16,461 nucleotides of DNA from Anaerolineales bacterium (lineage in GTDB: Bacteria; Chloroflexota; Anaerolineae; Anaerolineales; Villigracilaceae), in NCBI GenBank assembly GCA_025938055.1, contig JAICQC010000047.1, positions 1-16,461 on the forward strand, in the 5' to 3' direction. Made by a program: the position numbers and the translations under genes. Under the pieces are notes generated by a model. It was not told where the DNA came from. It worked only from the letters and a program-made list of their open reading frames with translations, and searched no databases. This document shows positions 1 through 6,390 of this stretch, one piece after another; the first letter of the stretch is position 1; every line of letters starts with the position of its first letter.

Positions 1-345
1 AAGAAATTCCTTCAAGGAGCTATCCTTGAGAATGTATCCTGCCGCGCCAGCTTCAATATAGCGGAGTGTGTCGTTCTGGTGCTCCTCCGACAACCCAAGC
101 GCCACCACTTTTGTAGTTGGCACGCGCTCCGCGAGCGTACGTGTAAACTCAAGGGCGTCCTGTCCTGGCAGCCCGGCGCTGACCAGGGCAACATCCACCT
201 GCCTGGTTTGCATAAATTCCAGCGCATCTGCCAGGTTATGTACACAACCGGCAACTTGACAATCTGGTTCATCCTCCAGGACGGAGGCAAATATATTTCC
301 GATAAGTTGGACCTCGATAACCAGAAGTACTTTTATTTGCTTCAT
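1..345 (-). CDS. NarL-type receiver domain protein, degenerate (pseudo-receiver), cut by the left edge
   Basis: The ATG is at 345-343 and the frame stays open to base 1, giving 115 residues; the C-terminus lies outside the window. The fold pattern is that of a response-regulator receiver: beta-1 KVLLV (5-9), the DVAL...GLPG turn (51-61), GAAGYILKD (100-108) with the conserved Lys at 107. The phosphorylation machinery is missing. The acidic pair after beta-1 is I10-E11 instead of DD, the phospho-acceptor Asp is Ser56 (VALVSAGLPG), and the switch Thr/Ser is Gly84. A LuxR-type DNA-binding domain would be expected next but cannot be seen. It probably acts without phosphorylation, by analogy with atypical receivers. 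The upstream Shine-Dalgarno is weak (GGATAAG), and a terminator-like hairpin at 362-378 sits just before it, so it may depend on readthrough from the YtxH gene. Confidence 0.8.
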   Translation of the reverse strand, partial: MKQIKVLLVIEVQLIGNIFASVLEDEPDCQVAGCVHNLADALEFMQTRQVDVALVSAGLPGQDALEFTRTLAERVPTTKVVALGLSEEHQNDTLRYIEAGAAGYILKDSSLKEFL

Positions 346-356
346 ACTTGACTTAT

Positions 357-378
357 CCAAAAGAGGCGCCCAGCCTCT
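357..378 (-). terminator. Terminator-like hairpin after the YtxH gene
   Basis: On the minus strand AGAGGC-TGGGC-GCCTCT forms a 6-bp GC-rich stem with a 5-nt loop, followed by three more T. It lies about 110 bases after the YtxH stop and 17 bases before the pseudo-receiver ATG. It could terminate the YtxH transcript or act as an attenuator for the gene at 1-345. The stem and T-run are short. Confidence 0.45.
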
Positions 379-488
379 GGCAATTCTTTGGAACCTTCGC
401 CCCTGCGCCCGCATCCATGAGATGCAGGTAGTTCAGCACCAGGGTCCAGATATTGAGCTTGCCGGGAGTTACTCTACACGACCTCTAT

Positions 489-770
489 CTAGCCGCTGGC
501 GGGCATCTTCCTGCGCCGCCTGACCTGTTCGACGTTATCGTTCACTTCCTCCACCAGCTCGCGTGCGCGGCTCTCGACGTTCCCAGAGGCTGTTTTTGCC
601 TTTTCACGATACCCTTTCATTTCGCCTTTGAGCCTGCGGCGCGTCTCTTCACCGGACGCGGGAGCGGTCAGCCAGCCAACCGTCGCGCCGACGACACCAC
701 CGATCAAGACACCAGTCACGACCTGCCCAGCACTCGCTCTTTTGGAATTCTTATGACTCTTCCTTCCCAT
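489..770 (-). CDS. YtxH domain-containing small membrane-anchored protein
   Basis: 93 residues. An earlier in-frame ATG at 833 exists, but the ATG at 770-768 has an excellent Shine-Dalgarno (AAGGAGAGA) at the right spacing, so it is preferred. A basic N-terminus (1-14) is followed by a glycine-rich hydrophobic segment (about 17-37, VVTGVLIGGVVGATVGWL), then the family hallmark TAPASGEETRRRL (36-47). A charged, probably coiled-coil tail follows (48-88) and ends in RRRRK. YtxH proteins are small, envelope-associated and linked to general stress; their biochemical role is not known. The gene has its own promoter at 856-899 on the minus strand, sharing the divergent control region with the DUF1328 gene. 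It is probably a monocistron unless the hairpin at 357-378 is read through. Confidence 0.8.
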   Translation of the reverse strand: MGRKSHKNSKRASAGQVVTGVLIGGVVGATVGWLTAPASGEETRRRLKGEMKGYREKAKTASGNVESRARELVEEVNDNVEQVRRRRKMPASG

Positions 771-855
771 TGATTCTCTCCTTTTGATTCGGCCCGATCT
801 TACCAGTAATAGCAGTTTCAATCTTTTCCACACCCACTTTAGACATTTGAGGCTT

Positions 856-899
856 AATATAAGAGGGAAGAGGAAAACTTATTATGGGGTGAATTCCTA
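856..899 (-). promoter_or_regulatory. Promoter of the YtxH gene with abutting operator element
   Basis: Read on the minus strand: element TAGGAATTCACCCCA (899-885), directly followed by -35 TAATAA (884-879), a 17-bp spacer, and -10 TATATT (861-856). The -35 is poor, as expected for an activated promoter. The distal palindrome TAGGG-N5-CCCTA (907-921) is centred 22 bp further upstream and is shared with the divergent DUF1328 promoter. The architecture matches six other promoters in this window. Confidence 0.55.
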
Positions 900-906
900 T
901 AGGCAT

Positions 907-995
907 TAGGGGAATGCCCTATGGCGGGGAACGACATTCCTACTCTCTGTTCAGGCACATCATGAATTGATATTTGGTTTTTGTCGGACTATAGT
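907..995 (+). promoter_or_regulatory. Promoter of the DUF1328 gene with an array of palindromic sites
   Basis: The -35 TTGATA (967-972) and -10 TATAGT (990-995) are 17 bp apart. The element CAGGCACATCATGAA (952-966) abuts the -35. Upstream lie GGAA-N5-TTCC (928-940) and the perfect palindrome TAGGG-GAATG-CCCTA (907-921). With the site at 885-899, the centres fall at 892, 914, 934 and 959, spaced 20-25 bp, so the sites lie roughly on one face of the helix. This suggests cooperative binding of a dimeric regulator. Confidence 0.6.
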
Positions 996-1026
996 TGTTT
1001 CAAATACAGGTTCAGTGGAGGTTCGC

Positions 1027-1188
1027 ATGCTATCCTGGTCGGTTTTTTTCCTGATCATTGCGTTGGCCGCTGCCCTCCTGGGATTTTCCAGAATCGCTGG
1101 CGCAGCCGCCGAGATAGCAAAAATCCTGTTTGGGGTATTCTTGGTCTTGTTCATCATCTCGCTTTTCTTTGGACGGCGAGTTGTGTAA
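1027..1188 (+). CDS. DUF1328 (YtjA-like) small membrane protein
   Basis: 53 residues starting at ATG 1027, which has GGAGG (1017-1021) at good spacing; a longer in-frame reading from 967 is rejected because it begins inside the -35 hexamer. The protein begins [20 protein letters not shown] and has two hydrophobic helices (about 4-20 and 28-47). Between them is the family segment [15 protein letters not shown], and the end is FFGRRVV. The length and sequence pattern are typical of DUF1328/YtjA. These proteins sit in the inner membrane and are often stress-induced; their function is unknown. The gene has its own promoter (967-995) and is followed by a 14-bp perfect hairpin (1200-1238). Confidence 0.88.
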   Translation: MLSWSVFFLIIALAAALLGFSRIAGAAAEIAKILFGVFLVLFIISLFFGRRVV

Positions 1189-1199
1189 GACCAGTTAAT

Positions 1200-1238
1200 A
1201 TTCGAGTGGCGCCTGAAAATACCCGGCGCCACTCGAAT
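1200..1238 (+). terminator. Perfect 14-bp hairpin after the DUF1328 gene, no U-tract
   Basis: ATTCGAGTGGCGCC (1200-1213) and GGCGCCACTCGAAT (1225-1238) are perfect reverse complements around an 11-nt loop. The hairpin lies 11 bases after the stop. The sequence following it (CACGTTAAC) has no T-run, so it may be an mRNA 3'-end stabiliser or a partial terminator that allows readthrough into the operon beginning at 1399. Confidence 0.6.
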
Positions 1239-1398
1239 CACGTTAACAGTGCAGTCGACTCTCATCATTGCATGTGTACAGGACTGATGCCCTTGCTATG
1301 AACGGGTTATCAAATTTCTTTTCGGCGAAAAGTCCCGCCGACGTCTGATGGAGCACACCCCATCACGAATATCACTTCAACACGAAAGGAAATAAGCC
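1239..1398 (+). other. Leader region of the F420 oxidoreductase operon with alternative stem-loops
   Basis: No convincing promoter is visible. The 15-base palindrome CTTTTCG-G-CGAAAAG (1318-1332) overlaps a second possible stem, TCGGCG (1322-1327) with CGCCGA (1336-1341), so the two are mutually exclusive. A third stem, TGATGG (1346-1351) with CCATCA (1360-1365), follows. AAAGGA (1385-1390) is the Shine-Dalgarno for the TTG start at 1399. The window operator element is present only as a poor match (CAGGACTGATGCCC, 1279-1292) with no -10 at the right distance. Confidence 0.35.
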
Positions 1399-2382
1399 TT
1401 GATTACGATAGGATATGCCTTATCGAGTGAAGAGCACGAACCGAATAAACTCGTCACTCACGCACAGATGGCTGAACGGGTCGGGTTTAAATTTCTGCTG
1501 ATCTCCGACCATTTTCATCCCTGGGTCCCGCAACAGGGGCATAGCTCCTTTGTCTGGAGCGTGCTGGGCGGGATTGCCCATGCGACTCAGCGCGTCAGCG
1601 TGGGCACGGGGGTTACCTGCCCCATCATGCGTTTTCATCCGGCACTCACCGCACAAGCCGCCGCGACGGTTGCCGCCATGATGCCCGGACGTTTTTTCCT
1701 TGGGCTGGGAACAGGTGAATACCTGAACGAGCACATTTTTGATGAGCCCTGGCCCCGCATCGAGACCCGCCAGGAGATGCTGGCAGAAGCCATCCACATC
1801 ATTCGGGAGCTCTGGCAAGGCGAAGAGTATTCCTACCAGGGGACGTATTTCACCGTGCGTGATGCCCGCATCTACACCCTGCCTGAAAAACTGCCGCCGA
1901 TCTATGTGGCAGCCTCGGGGCCCGAATCGGCAGAACTGGCTGCCGAGGTCTCCGACGGACTCATCAGCACCTCCTCAGGCGACGAGGTGGTGAAAGCCTT
2001 CAAAAAGAACGGAGGGTCAGAGAAGCCGCGCTACGGCATGGTCAAAGTTTGCTGGGCAGATTCGCAGGACGAGGCAAGAGAGACAGTGAAACAGTGGTGG
2101 CCCACGTCCACAGTTTCCGGACCGCTTCATTCGGACCTGCCCACGCCCAAGCACTTTGCAGATGTTGTCGAAGCCATGGGAGAGCCCGAAGTCCCGGAAG
2201 ATACGATCCTGGGTCCCAATCCCAATTTATATCTGAAAGCCATCCAGAAATTGCAGGAAAACGGCTTCGACCATATTTACCTGCACCAGATCGGACCTGA
2301 CCAAGAGGGTTTCTTCAAGTTCTTCAAGAACGAGCTTATGCCTTTACTTGAAAAGGAGGAGCTCGTCCAAGAAGCGATCTAA
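1399..2382 (+). CDS. F420-dependent LLM-class oxidoreductase, related to F420 glucose-6-phosphate dehydrogenase
   Basis: 327 residues, starting with TTG at 1399, preceded by AAAGGA about 8 bases upstream. It is a luciferase-like (LLM) TIM-barrel enzyme of the TIGR03557-type family. SDHFHPW (36-42) corresponds to the FGD1 segment with catalytic His40 and Trp44 (here His38 and Trp42). GLGTGE (102-107) supplies the counterpart of Glu109 (Glu107). IYVAASGPESAELAAEVSDG (168-187) is the cofactor-binding region. These features indicate hydride transfer to or from F420. The FGD1 phosphate-binding Lys198 region reads STSSGDE here, without the lysine, so glucose-6-phosphate is unlikely to be the substrate; the real substrate is unknown. 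The stop overlaps the BrkB start by one base (TAATG), indicating translational coupling. Confidence 0.85.
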   Translation: MITIGYALSSEEHEPNKLVTHAQMAERVGFKFLLISDHFHPWVPQQGHSSFVWSVLGGIAHATQRVSVGTGVTCPIMRFHPALTAQAAATVAAMMPGRFFLGLGTGEYLNEHIFDEPWPRIETRQEMLAEAIHIIRELWQGEEYSYQGTYFTVRDARIYTLPEKLPPIYVAASGPESAELAAEVSDGLISTSSGDEVVKAFKKNGGSEKPRYGMVKVCWADSQDEARETVKQWWPTSTVSGPLHSDLPTPKHFADVVEAMGEPEVPEDTILGPNPNLYLKAIQKLQENGFDHIYLHQIGPDQEGFFKFFKNELMPLLEKEELVQEAI

Positions 2383-3317
2383 TGATGCTCACCTTACTCA
2401 GGGAGACGTTCCGTGAATGGCGTGAGGATGGCGCAACCCGGCTGGCTGCCGCACTGGCGTACTATACGACGTTTTCGCTCGCGCCGCTCCTCGTCTTGAT
2501 CATTGCCATTGCGGGTCTCGCTGGCGGTCGCGAAGCAGCCCAGACCCAGACGATGGCACAGGTGGAGGACCTGCTGGGTGCCGAGGGACGTGAGTTCGTC
2601 CAGGAGATGATCGAAAGCGCCAGCCAGCCGGAAACGGGTCTCCTGGCAACGTTTATCGGCGCGGTGACCCTGCTATTTGGCGCGCTGGGAGTCTTTGGCG
2701 AATTGCAAAACTCCCTGAACACGATCTGGGAGGTGAAGCCCAAGCCGGCAGAGAATTGGCTGGATGGAGTTAAGCGCTTTGTGCTCCGGCGCCTCCTGTC
2801 TTTCACCATGGTGCTTGGCATCGGGTTTCTCTTGCTTGCTTCGCTGGTGGTCAGCGCGGCACTGAGCGCGCTGGGCGAATATATCGGCAGCCGCTGGCCC
2901 ATGGCTGATTTCTCGCTTGGGTTGATCAACTTCACGATCTCGTTCCTCGTCATTACATTATTATTCGCCATGATCTTCAAATTCCTGCCGGAGATCAAGA
3001 TCCCCTGGAAGGACGTTTGGCTGGGAGCGGCGGTTACCTCCGTCCTCTTCAGCCTGGGCAAGTTCCTTATTGGCTTGTACCTGGGTCGCAGTGAAGTTGG
3101 CAACACATTCGGGGCTGCCGGTTCGCTGGCGATTCTGCTCATCTGGATTTATTACTCGGCGCAAATCCTGTTCTTCGGCGCGGAGTTCACGCAGGTCTAT
3201 TCCAATCGTTATGGGTCAAAGATCGTCCCCGATCCCGGCATAGTAAAGATCACAGAAATGGAACGCGCCGAGAAAGGAATCCCCCACGAGGAGAATCTCG
3301 AGAAAGCTGGCAGGTAA
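2382..3317 (+). CDS. YihY/BrkB family inner-membrane protein
   Basis: 311 residues. The start is the first of two consecutive ATGs (2382 or 2385), overlapping the previous stop. An N-terminal amphipathic part (LRETFREWREDGATRLAAALAYYT) leads into the first of six predicted membrane segments: about 23-46, 87-106, 138-163, 178-200, 212-234 and 243-268. The family signature FGAAGSLAILLIWIYYSAQI (243-262), continuing LFFGAEFTQVY, is intact. The C-terminal tail is charged and cytoplasmic. The family is conserved, and although once called ribonuclease BN it is not an RNase; a transport role has been proposed. It lies in an operon with an F420 oxidoreductase and two DUF421 proteins, 4 bases before the next gene. 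Confidence 0.9.
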   Translation: MMLTLLRETFREWREDGATRLAAALAYYTTFSLAPLLVLIIAIAGLAGGREAAQTQTMAQVEDLLGAEGREFVQEMIESASQPETGLLATFIGAVTLLFGALGVFGELQNSLNTIWEVKPKPAENWLDGVKRFVLRRLLSFTMVLGIGFLLLASLVVSAALSALGEYIGSRWPMADFSLGLINFTISFLVITLLFAMIFKFLPEIKIPWKDVWLGAAVTSVLFSLGKFLIGLYLGRSEVGNTFGAAGSLAILLIWIYYSAQILFFGAEFTQVYSNRYGSKIVPDPGIVKITEMERAEKGIPHEENLEKAGR

Positions 3318-3321
3318 CTGA

Positions 3322-3837
3322 ATGGATGGAAATGAATTAATTTTTACGGTTCTGCGGGCGAGCTTTGTCTATTTTTTCCTGCTGCTCGTCGTACGCGTTT
3401 TGGGCAAACGTGAAATTGGCAATACAAGCGCCTTCGACCTGATCGTGGCGCTGATCCTCGGCGAGGTAGTGGACGAGATCATTTACGGAGATGTCACCAT
3501 CCTGCAGGGGGTGATTGCCATTGTGGTCGTCGCCATCTGGCATCTGATCAACTCGTGGGCAAGTTATAAGAGTAAGGCGATAGACAAGCTCACCGGCGCA
3601 CGTCCCACGGTGATGGTGAAGAGCGGTCAAATCCAGCGCAAGAGCCTCGCCCAGGAACGCCTCAATGAAGATGAGCTGTTCTCCGAGCTGCGCATAATGG
3701 GCGTGGAGGATGTCAAGGAAGTGAAGCAGGCAACGCTCGAACCGAATGGGACGATCAGCGTGCTGTTGGAAGATTGGGCAAAGCCAGTCCAGCGCCAGGA
3801 TCTGGGAGAACTAAAGCCTGCAAAGAAGAAGGCTTAA
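3322..3837 (+). CDS. DUF421 membrane protein, copy 1 (YetF/YcaP-like)
   Basis: 171 residues from ATG 3322. The N-terminal half has three hydrophobic segments (about 8-25, 36-50 and 59-80) with the family signature RVLGKREIGNTSAFDLIVAL (25-44). The cytoplasmic half holds the characteristic DUF421 domain: PTVMVKSGQIQRKSL (94-108), a DELFSELRIMGVEDV segment (about 116-130) and the closing ATLEPNGTISVL. A Lys/Ala-rich tail ends the protein. YetF-type proteins are small envelope proteins of unknown biochemical role, often in stress or sporulation regulons. The next gene is a second DUF421 protein 4 bases downstream. The pair have diverged substantially, so they may form a heteromer rather than being redundant. 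Confidence 0.9.
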   Translation: MDGNELIFTVLRASFVYFFLLLVVRVLGKREIGNTSAFDLIVALILGEVVDEIIYGDVTILQGVIAIVVVAIWHLINSWASYKSKAIDKLTGARPTVMVKSGQIQRKSLAQERLNEDELFSELRIMGVEDVKEVKQATLEPNGTISVLLEDWAKPVQRQDLGELKPAKKKA

Positions 3838-3841
3838 TTCC

Positions 3842-4336
3842 ATGGACCTGGATTTAACCAGCATTATCTTGCGGGTATCCGTGATGTACATCTTCGTCCT
3901 GACGCTTGTCCGCATTTCGGGCAAACAAAGCCTGGGGCAGTTAACTCCCATGGACTTTGTCGTGACACTCATTATTGGCGATCTCTTCGATGATGTCTTT
4001 TGGGCAGAAGTCCCAATCGCGAAAGGTATGGTTGGTTTTGCCACCATCATCCTTGTTCACATACTCGTCACCTATGCGGTGTCGCGCAGCAAATTCCTCC
4101 ACCGGCTGATCGCCTCTCCACCAAGGCTGGTCGTTGAAAATGGGAAACTGGTATTGGAGAACTTGCAGCGCGAGTGGATGAGACCCGAGACAGTCCAGTT
4201 TGAATTAAGGCTCGGCGGCGAGGAACACCTCCGGGATATCAAGGAAGCGAGACTGGAACCCAGTGGAACCATCAGCGTGCTCAAAGCTCCCTCCAGCAAA
4301 CCTATCCAAAAGAAAGATAAGCGTCTCCTGCGCTAG
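3842..4336 (+). CDS. DUF421 membrane protein, copy 2
   Basis: 164 residues from ATG 3842. The layout is the same as the preceding gene: membrane segments near 6-22, 36-50 and 60-80, signature RISGKQSLGQLTPMDFVVTL (24-43), and a cytoplasmic domain with PRLVVENGKLVLENL (94-108), then ELRLGGEEHLRDIKEARLEP and SGTISVL. Compared with copy 1, the region after the ENL motif differs (QREWMRPETVQFELR). It is the last gene of the 1399-4336 operon. Its stop codon TAG is the first three bases of the palindrome TAGGG-AAAG-CCCTA (4334-4347), which serves the next promoter as an operator and could also form a weak terminator stem, since TATTTTTG follows. Confidence 0.9.
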   Translation: MDLDLTSIILRVSVMYIFVLTLVRISGKQSLGQLTPMDFVVTLIIGDLFDDVFWAEVPIAKGMVGFATIILVHILVTYAVSRSKFLHRLIASPPRLVVENGKLVLENLQREWMRPETVQFELRLGGEEHLRDIKEARLEPSGTISVLKAPSSKPIQKKDKRLLR

Positions 4337-4400
4337 GGAAAGCCCTACTATTTTTGCAGTCCCATCCCCCATTGTTGGTTCCTCCTGCAAAACTTAGAAT
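4334..4400 (+). promoter_or_regulatory. Promoter of the DUF892 gene with paired operator sites
   Basis: The -35 TTGTTG (4372-4377) and -10 TAGAAT (4395-4400) are 17 bp apart. The element CAGTCCCATCCCCCA (4357-4371) abuts the -35. The perfect palindrome TAGGG-AAAG-CCCTA (4334-4347) is centred 23.5 bp upstream of the proximal site, the same spacing as at the ABC exporter promoter. The palindrome plus TATTTTTG may also serve as a short terminator for the preceding operon. Confidence 0.6.
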
Positions 4401-4451
4401 AATAGTGTTGAAAGTCAATCAATTCAAGAATAAAAAACCTGGAGGTTAGCC

Positions 4452-4946
4452 ATGGCTTCAAAAATGTCAACGTTAGAGGATCTGTTCGTCGACTTGTTGA
4501 AGGATCTGTATAGCGCGGAAAAGCAGCTGGTAAAGGCGTTGCCGAAACTGGCAAAGAACGCGCAGGCACCAGACCTGCAGAGAGCTTTTCAGGAACATCT
4601 CAGGCAGACGGAAAATCATGTGGAGCGCATCGATCGCATCTTTTCTGACCTGGAAGGTTCGCCGCGCGGCAAGAAATGTGTCGGCATGGAAGGCTTGATC
4701 GAGGAGGGCAACGAATTATTGCAGGAAGACGCCGAGCCGGAGGTGCTGGACGCCGGTCTCATCGCGGCGGCTCAAAAGGTGGAGCACTATGAAATCGCCA
4801 GTTACGGCACCGCTCGCGCCTGGGCTGAACGCCTCGGGTACGACAAGGCTGCTCGACTCCTTCAGCAAACCCTCGAAGAGGAGTCGATGGCGAATGAGAA
4901 ACTGACCCGGATTGCGGAAAGCCACATCAATGTGGAAGCCCGCTAA
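4452..4946 (+). CDS. DUF892 ferritin-like protein (YciF-type)
   Basis: 164 residues starting at ATG 4452 with Shine-Dalgarno GGAGG (4441-4445). It is predicted to be an all-helical bundle: STLEDLFVDLLKDLYSAEKQ (6-25), a long helix with acidic and histidine positions (EHLRQTENHVERI, 48-60), then QKVEHYEIASYGTARAWAE (108-126), and a final helix containing LEEES (141-145). The spacing of Glu and Glu-x-His resembles a ferritin-like di-iron site. The length matches YciF (about 165 residues), which is stress-induced in enterobacteria. Metal binding is expected from the family, not shown here. An SDR gene follows 11 bases downstream, so they are probably co-transcribed from the promoter at 4334-4400. 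Confidence 0.9.
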   Translation: MASKMSTLEDLFVDLLKDLYSAEKQLVKALPKLAKNAQAPDLQRAFQEHLRQTENHVERIDRIFSDLEGSPRGKKCVGMEGLIEEGNELLQEDAEPEVLDAGLIAAAQKVEHYEIASYGTARAWAERLGYDKAARLLQQTLEEESMANEKLTRIAESHINVEAR

Positions 4947-4957
4947 TCAGAGGCGCC

Positions 4958-5710
4958 ATGCCGTTATTTGACAGAAAAGTTGCACTTGTGACAGGCGGCG
5001 GCTCAGGAATTGGGCAGGCTGCCTGTCATTTATATGCCCGTGAGGGCGCCCGTGTGGTAGTCTCAGACATCGATGAAAAGGGAGGCAACGAAACCGTTAA
5101 AGCGATTCAAGACATGAACGGGGATGCAATATTCGTCCGCGCGGATGTCTCGAAACCTGATGACTGCCAGGCAATGGTCGCCGCTGCCCTCGAAAAATAT
5201 GGCAGATTGGATATTGCCTTTAATAATGCCGGAATCGGAGGGGAAGCAAACCGTACGGCAGAGTACAGCGTTGACGGCTGGCAAAAGGTGGTTGCCATCA
5301 ATCTTTCTGGCGTGTTTTACTGCATGAAGTATGAAATTCCAGCCATGCTGAATGCCGGCGGAGCCATCGTAAACATGGCTTCCATTTTGGGGCAGGTGGC
5401 ATTTGAAACTTCGCCCGCGTACGTGGCAGCCAAGCACGGCGTTGTGGGCTTGACCAGAACCGCAGCCCTAGAATATGCCAAGGAAAGTCTGCGGATCAAT
5501 GCTGTCGGTCCCGCTTTTATCCACACTCCCTTGATTTCCGAACTCGAAGAAAACAAACAAGCCCGCGATCTCCTGATCTCTCTACATCCCATGGGGCGGC
5601 TGGGAAAATCCGAAGAGGTCGCGGAGATGGTTATCTGGCTGAGTTCAGACAAAGCCTCGTTCGTCACGGGTGCATATTATGCGATCGATGGAGGCTACCT
5701 GGCGCGGTAA
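4958..5710 (+). CDS. Short-chain dehydrogenase/reductase (classical SDR)
   Basis: 250 residues, the usual classical SDR length. The Rossmann motif TGGGSGIG spans 12-19. An acidic residue at the end of beta-2 (SDID, Asp37) argues for NAD(H) rather than NADP(H). NNAG is at 89-92 and the catalytic set is Asn114, Ser142, Tyr155, Lys159 (YVAAK), all intact. The post-catalytic PAFIHT segment is typical of the family. The closing VTGAYYAIDGGYLAR fits glucose-1-dehydrogenase or 3-oxoacyl-ACP reductase-like SDRs, but the substrate cannot be assigned from sequence. The start ATG at 4958 has only a weak Shine-Dalgarno (AGAGGC), consistent with translation in an operon with the DUF892 gene. A 12-bp hairpin (5753-5780) separates it from the next gene. 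Confidence 0.9.
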   Translation: MPLFDRKVALVTGGGSGIGQAACHLYAREGARVVVSDIDEKGGNETVKAIQDMNGDAIFVRADVSKPDDCQAMVAAALEKYGRLDIAFNNAGIGGEANRTAEYSVDGWQKVVAINLSGVFYCMKYEIPAMLNAGGAIVNMASILGQVAFETSPAYVAAKHGVVGLTRTAALEYAKESLRINAVGPAFIHTPLISELEENKQARDLLISLHPMGRLGKSEEVAEMVIWLSSDKASFVTGAYYAIDGGYLAR

Positions 5711-5752
5711 TTCTGTTTGGATGAAAATTCTGCTTCTTATCCGGTCACGAAA

Positions 5753-5780
5753 ATGGGATTTGCCTCTAGGCAAATCTCAT
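5753..5780 (+). repeat. Long intergenic hairpin, 12-bp stem and 4-nt loop
   Basis: ATGGGATTTGCC (5753-5764), loop TCTA, GGCAAATCTCAT (5769-5780). All positions pair, one as G-U. There is no T-run on either side, so a classic terminator is not supported. It sits between the SDR stop and the glycine-zipper gene, where it may set a differential-expression or processing point in one transcript. Confidence 0.6.
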
Positions 5781-5805
5781 TCCGATATTCAGAAAAGAGT
5801 TTACG

Positions 5806-6390
5806 ATGAAAAATCTTATCGGTGGTCTATTTAGTACGCAGGAAAATGCCAATCAGGCTTACGAAGCCCTGCAGAGCGCGGGCTTTGCCAGTCAGGCGAT
5901 CAATATGTTTATCCACAAGCCGAAGAGCCAGACCATACGGTCGACCAAACTCCGGGTTCAGGATATCGCAAAGAACGCTCTGATTGGAGGACTGATCGGC
6001 GGCGCCATCGGTGGTTTTCTCGGCTTTCTGGTTGGCGCCGGGACGATCTCACTGCCCTATCTGGAACCGGGCTCTGCCCCACGGGATTCACTCTTTATGT
6101 TTATGTCCATTGTGTGGGGTGCTGTCACTGGCGGGTTGACGGGCATCATTCTCGGCGTGGCTTCCCGGCTTCTGCGTTCGCGGGAAAAGGCTGAGGTCAT
6201 GACGCAGGAAATCGAAAAGCGCGGTGTGCTGGTCACAGTGGATGTAGACGACTCGCAGAGTGATAGGAAAGCCAGGCGCCTCCTCGAGGAACATGAAGCG
6301 CTCGAAGTGGGCAATCCGCACGAAAAATGGGACCGGGAGGTATGGGTCAGTTCCAATGAGAACCATACCTCTCTGGCAAATACCAGATAA
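5806..6390 (+). CDS. General-stress-type protein with glycine-zipper membrane segments
   Basis: 194 residues from ATG 5806. The N-terminus (MKNLIGGLFSTQENANQAYEALQSAGF) resembles the alpha/beta fold found at the start of general stress protein 17M-type and related proteins. Two glycine-rich hydrophobic segments follow: ALIGGLIGGAIGGFLGFLVG (58-77), with GxxxG repeats, and MSIVWGAVTGGLTGIILGVA (100-119). A second soluble part holds KRGVLVTVDVDD (138-149), DRKARRLLEEHEA (153-165), and a polar C-terminus. The soluble-zipper-zipper-soluble order is seen in many uncharacterised bacterial stress proteins; the molecular role is unknown. No promoter of the shared type is found directly upstream, so it is probably read from the DUF892 promoter through the hairpin at 5753-5780. 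Confidence 0.75.
   Translation: MKNLIGGLFSTQENANQAYEALQSAGFASQAINMFIHKPKSQTIRSTKLRVQDIAKNALIGGLIGGAIGGFLGFLVGAGTISLPYLEPGSAPRDSLFMFMSIVWGAVTGGLTGIILGVASRLLRSREKAEVMTQEIEKRGVLVTVDVDDSQSDRKARRLLEEHEALEVGNPHEKWDREVWVSSNENHTSLANTR

Noticed and set aside
355..475. About 39 sense codons on the minus strand between the YtxH stop and the pseudo-receiver
   Set aside because: No start codon or ribosome site follows the preceding stop, and no family is recognised; it overlaps the hairpin at 357-378.
1279..1302. CAGGACTGATGCCC followed by TTGCTA as an eighth example of the shared promoter
   Set aside because: No acceptable -10 at 16-18 bp (TTCTTT at 17) and a poor match to the element.
2462..3142. 226-codon open frame on the minus strand
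   Set aside because: It is fully antisense to the BrkB gene, whose product has clear family motifs; the minus translation is low-complexity Ser/Arg/Pro with no recognisable domain.
4334..4356. TAGGG-AAAG-CCCTA plus TATTTTTG as only a terminator
   Set aside because: The 5-bp stem is weak and the same palindrome occurs at other promoters with no T-run, so an operator role is preferred; a dual role is possible.
5769..5783. TAGGCAAATCTCATT as an operator copy
   Set aside because: It is explained by the hairpin arm; no -35 or -10 at the required distance, and a -10 would fall on the start codon at 5806.
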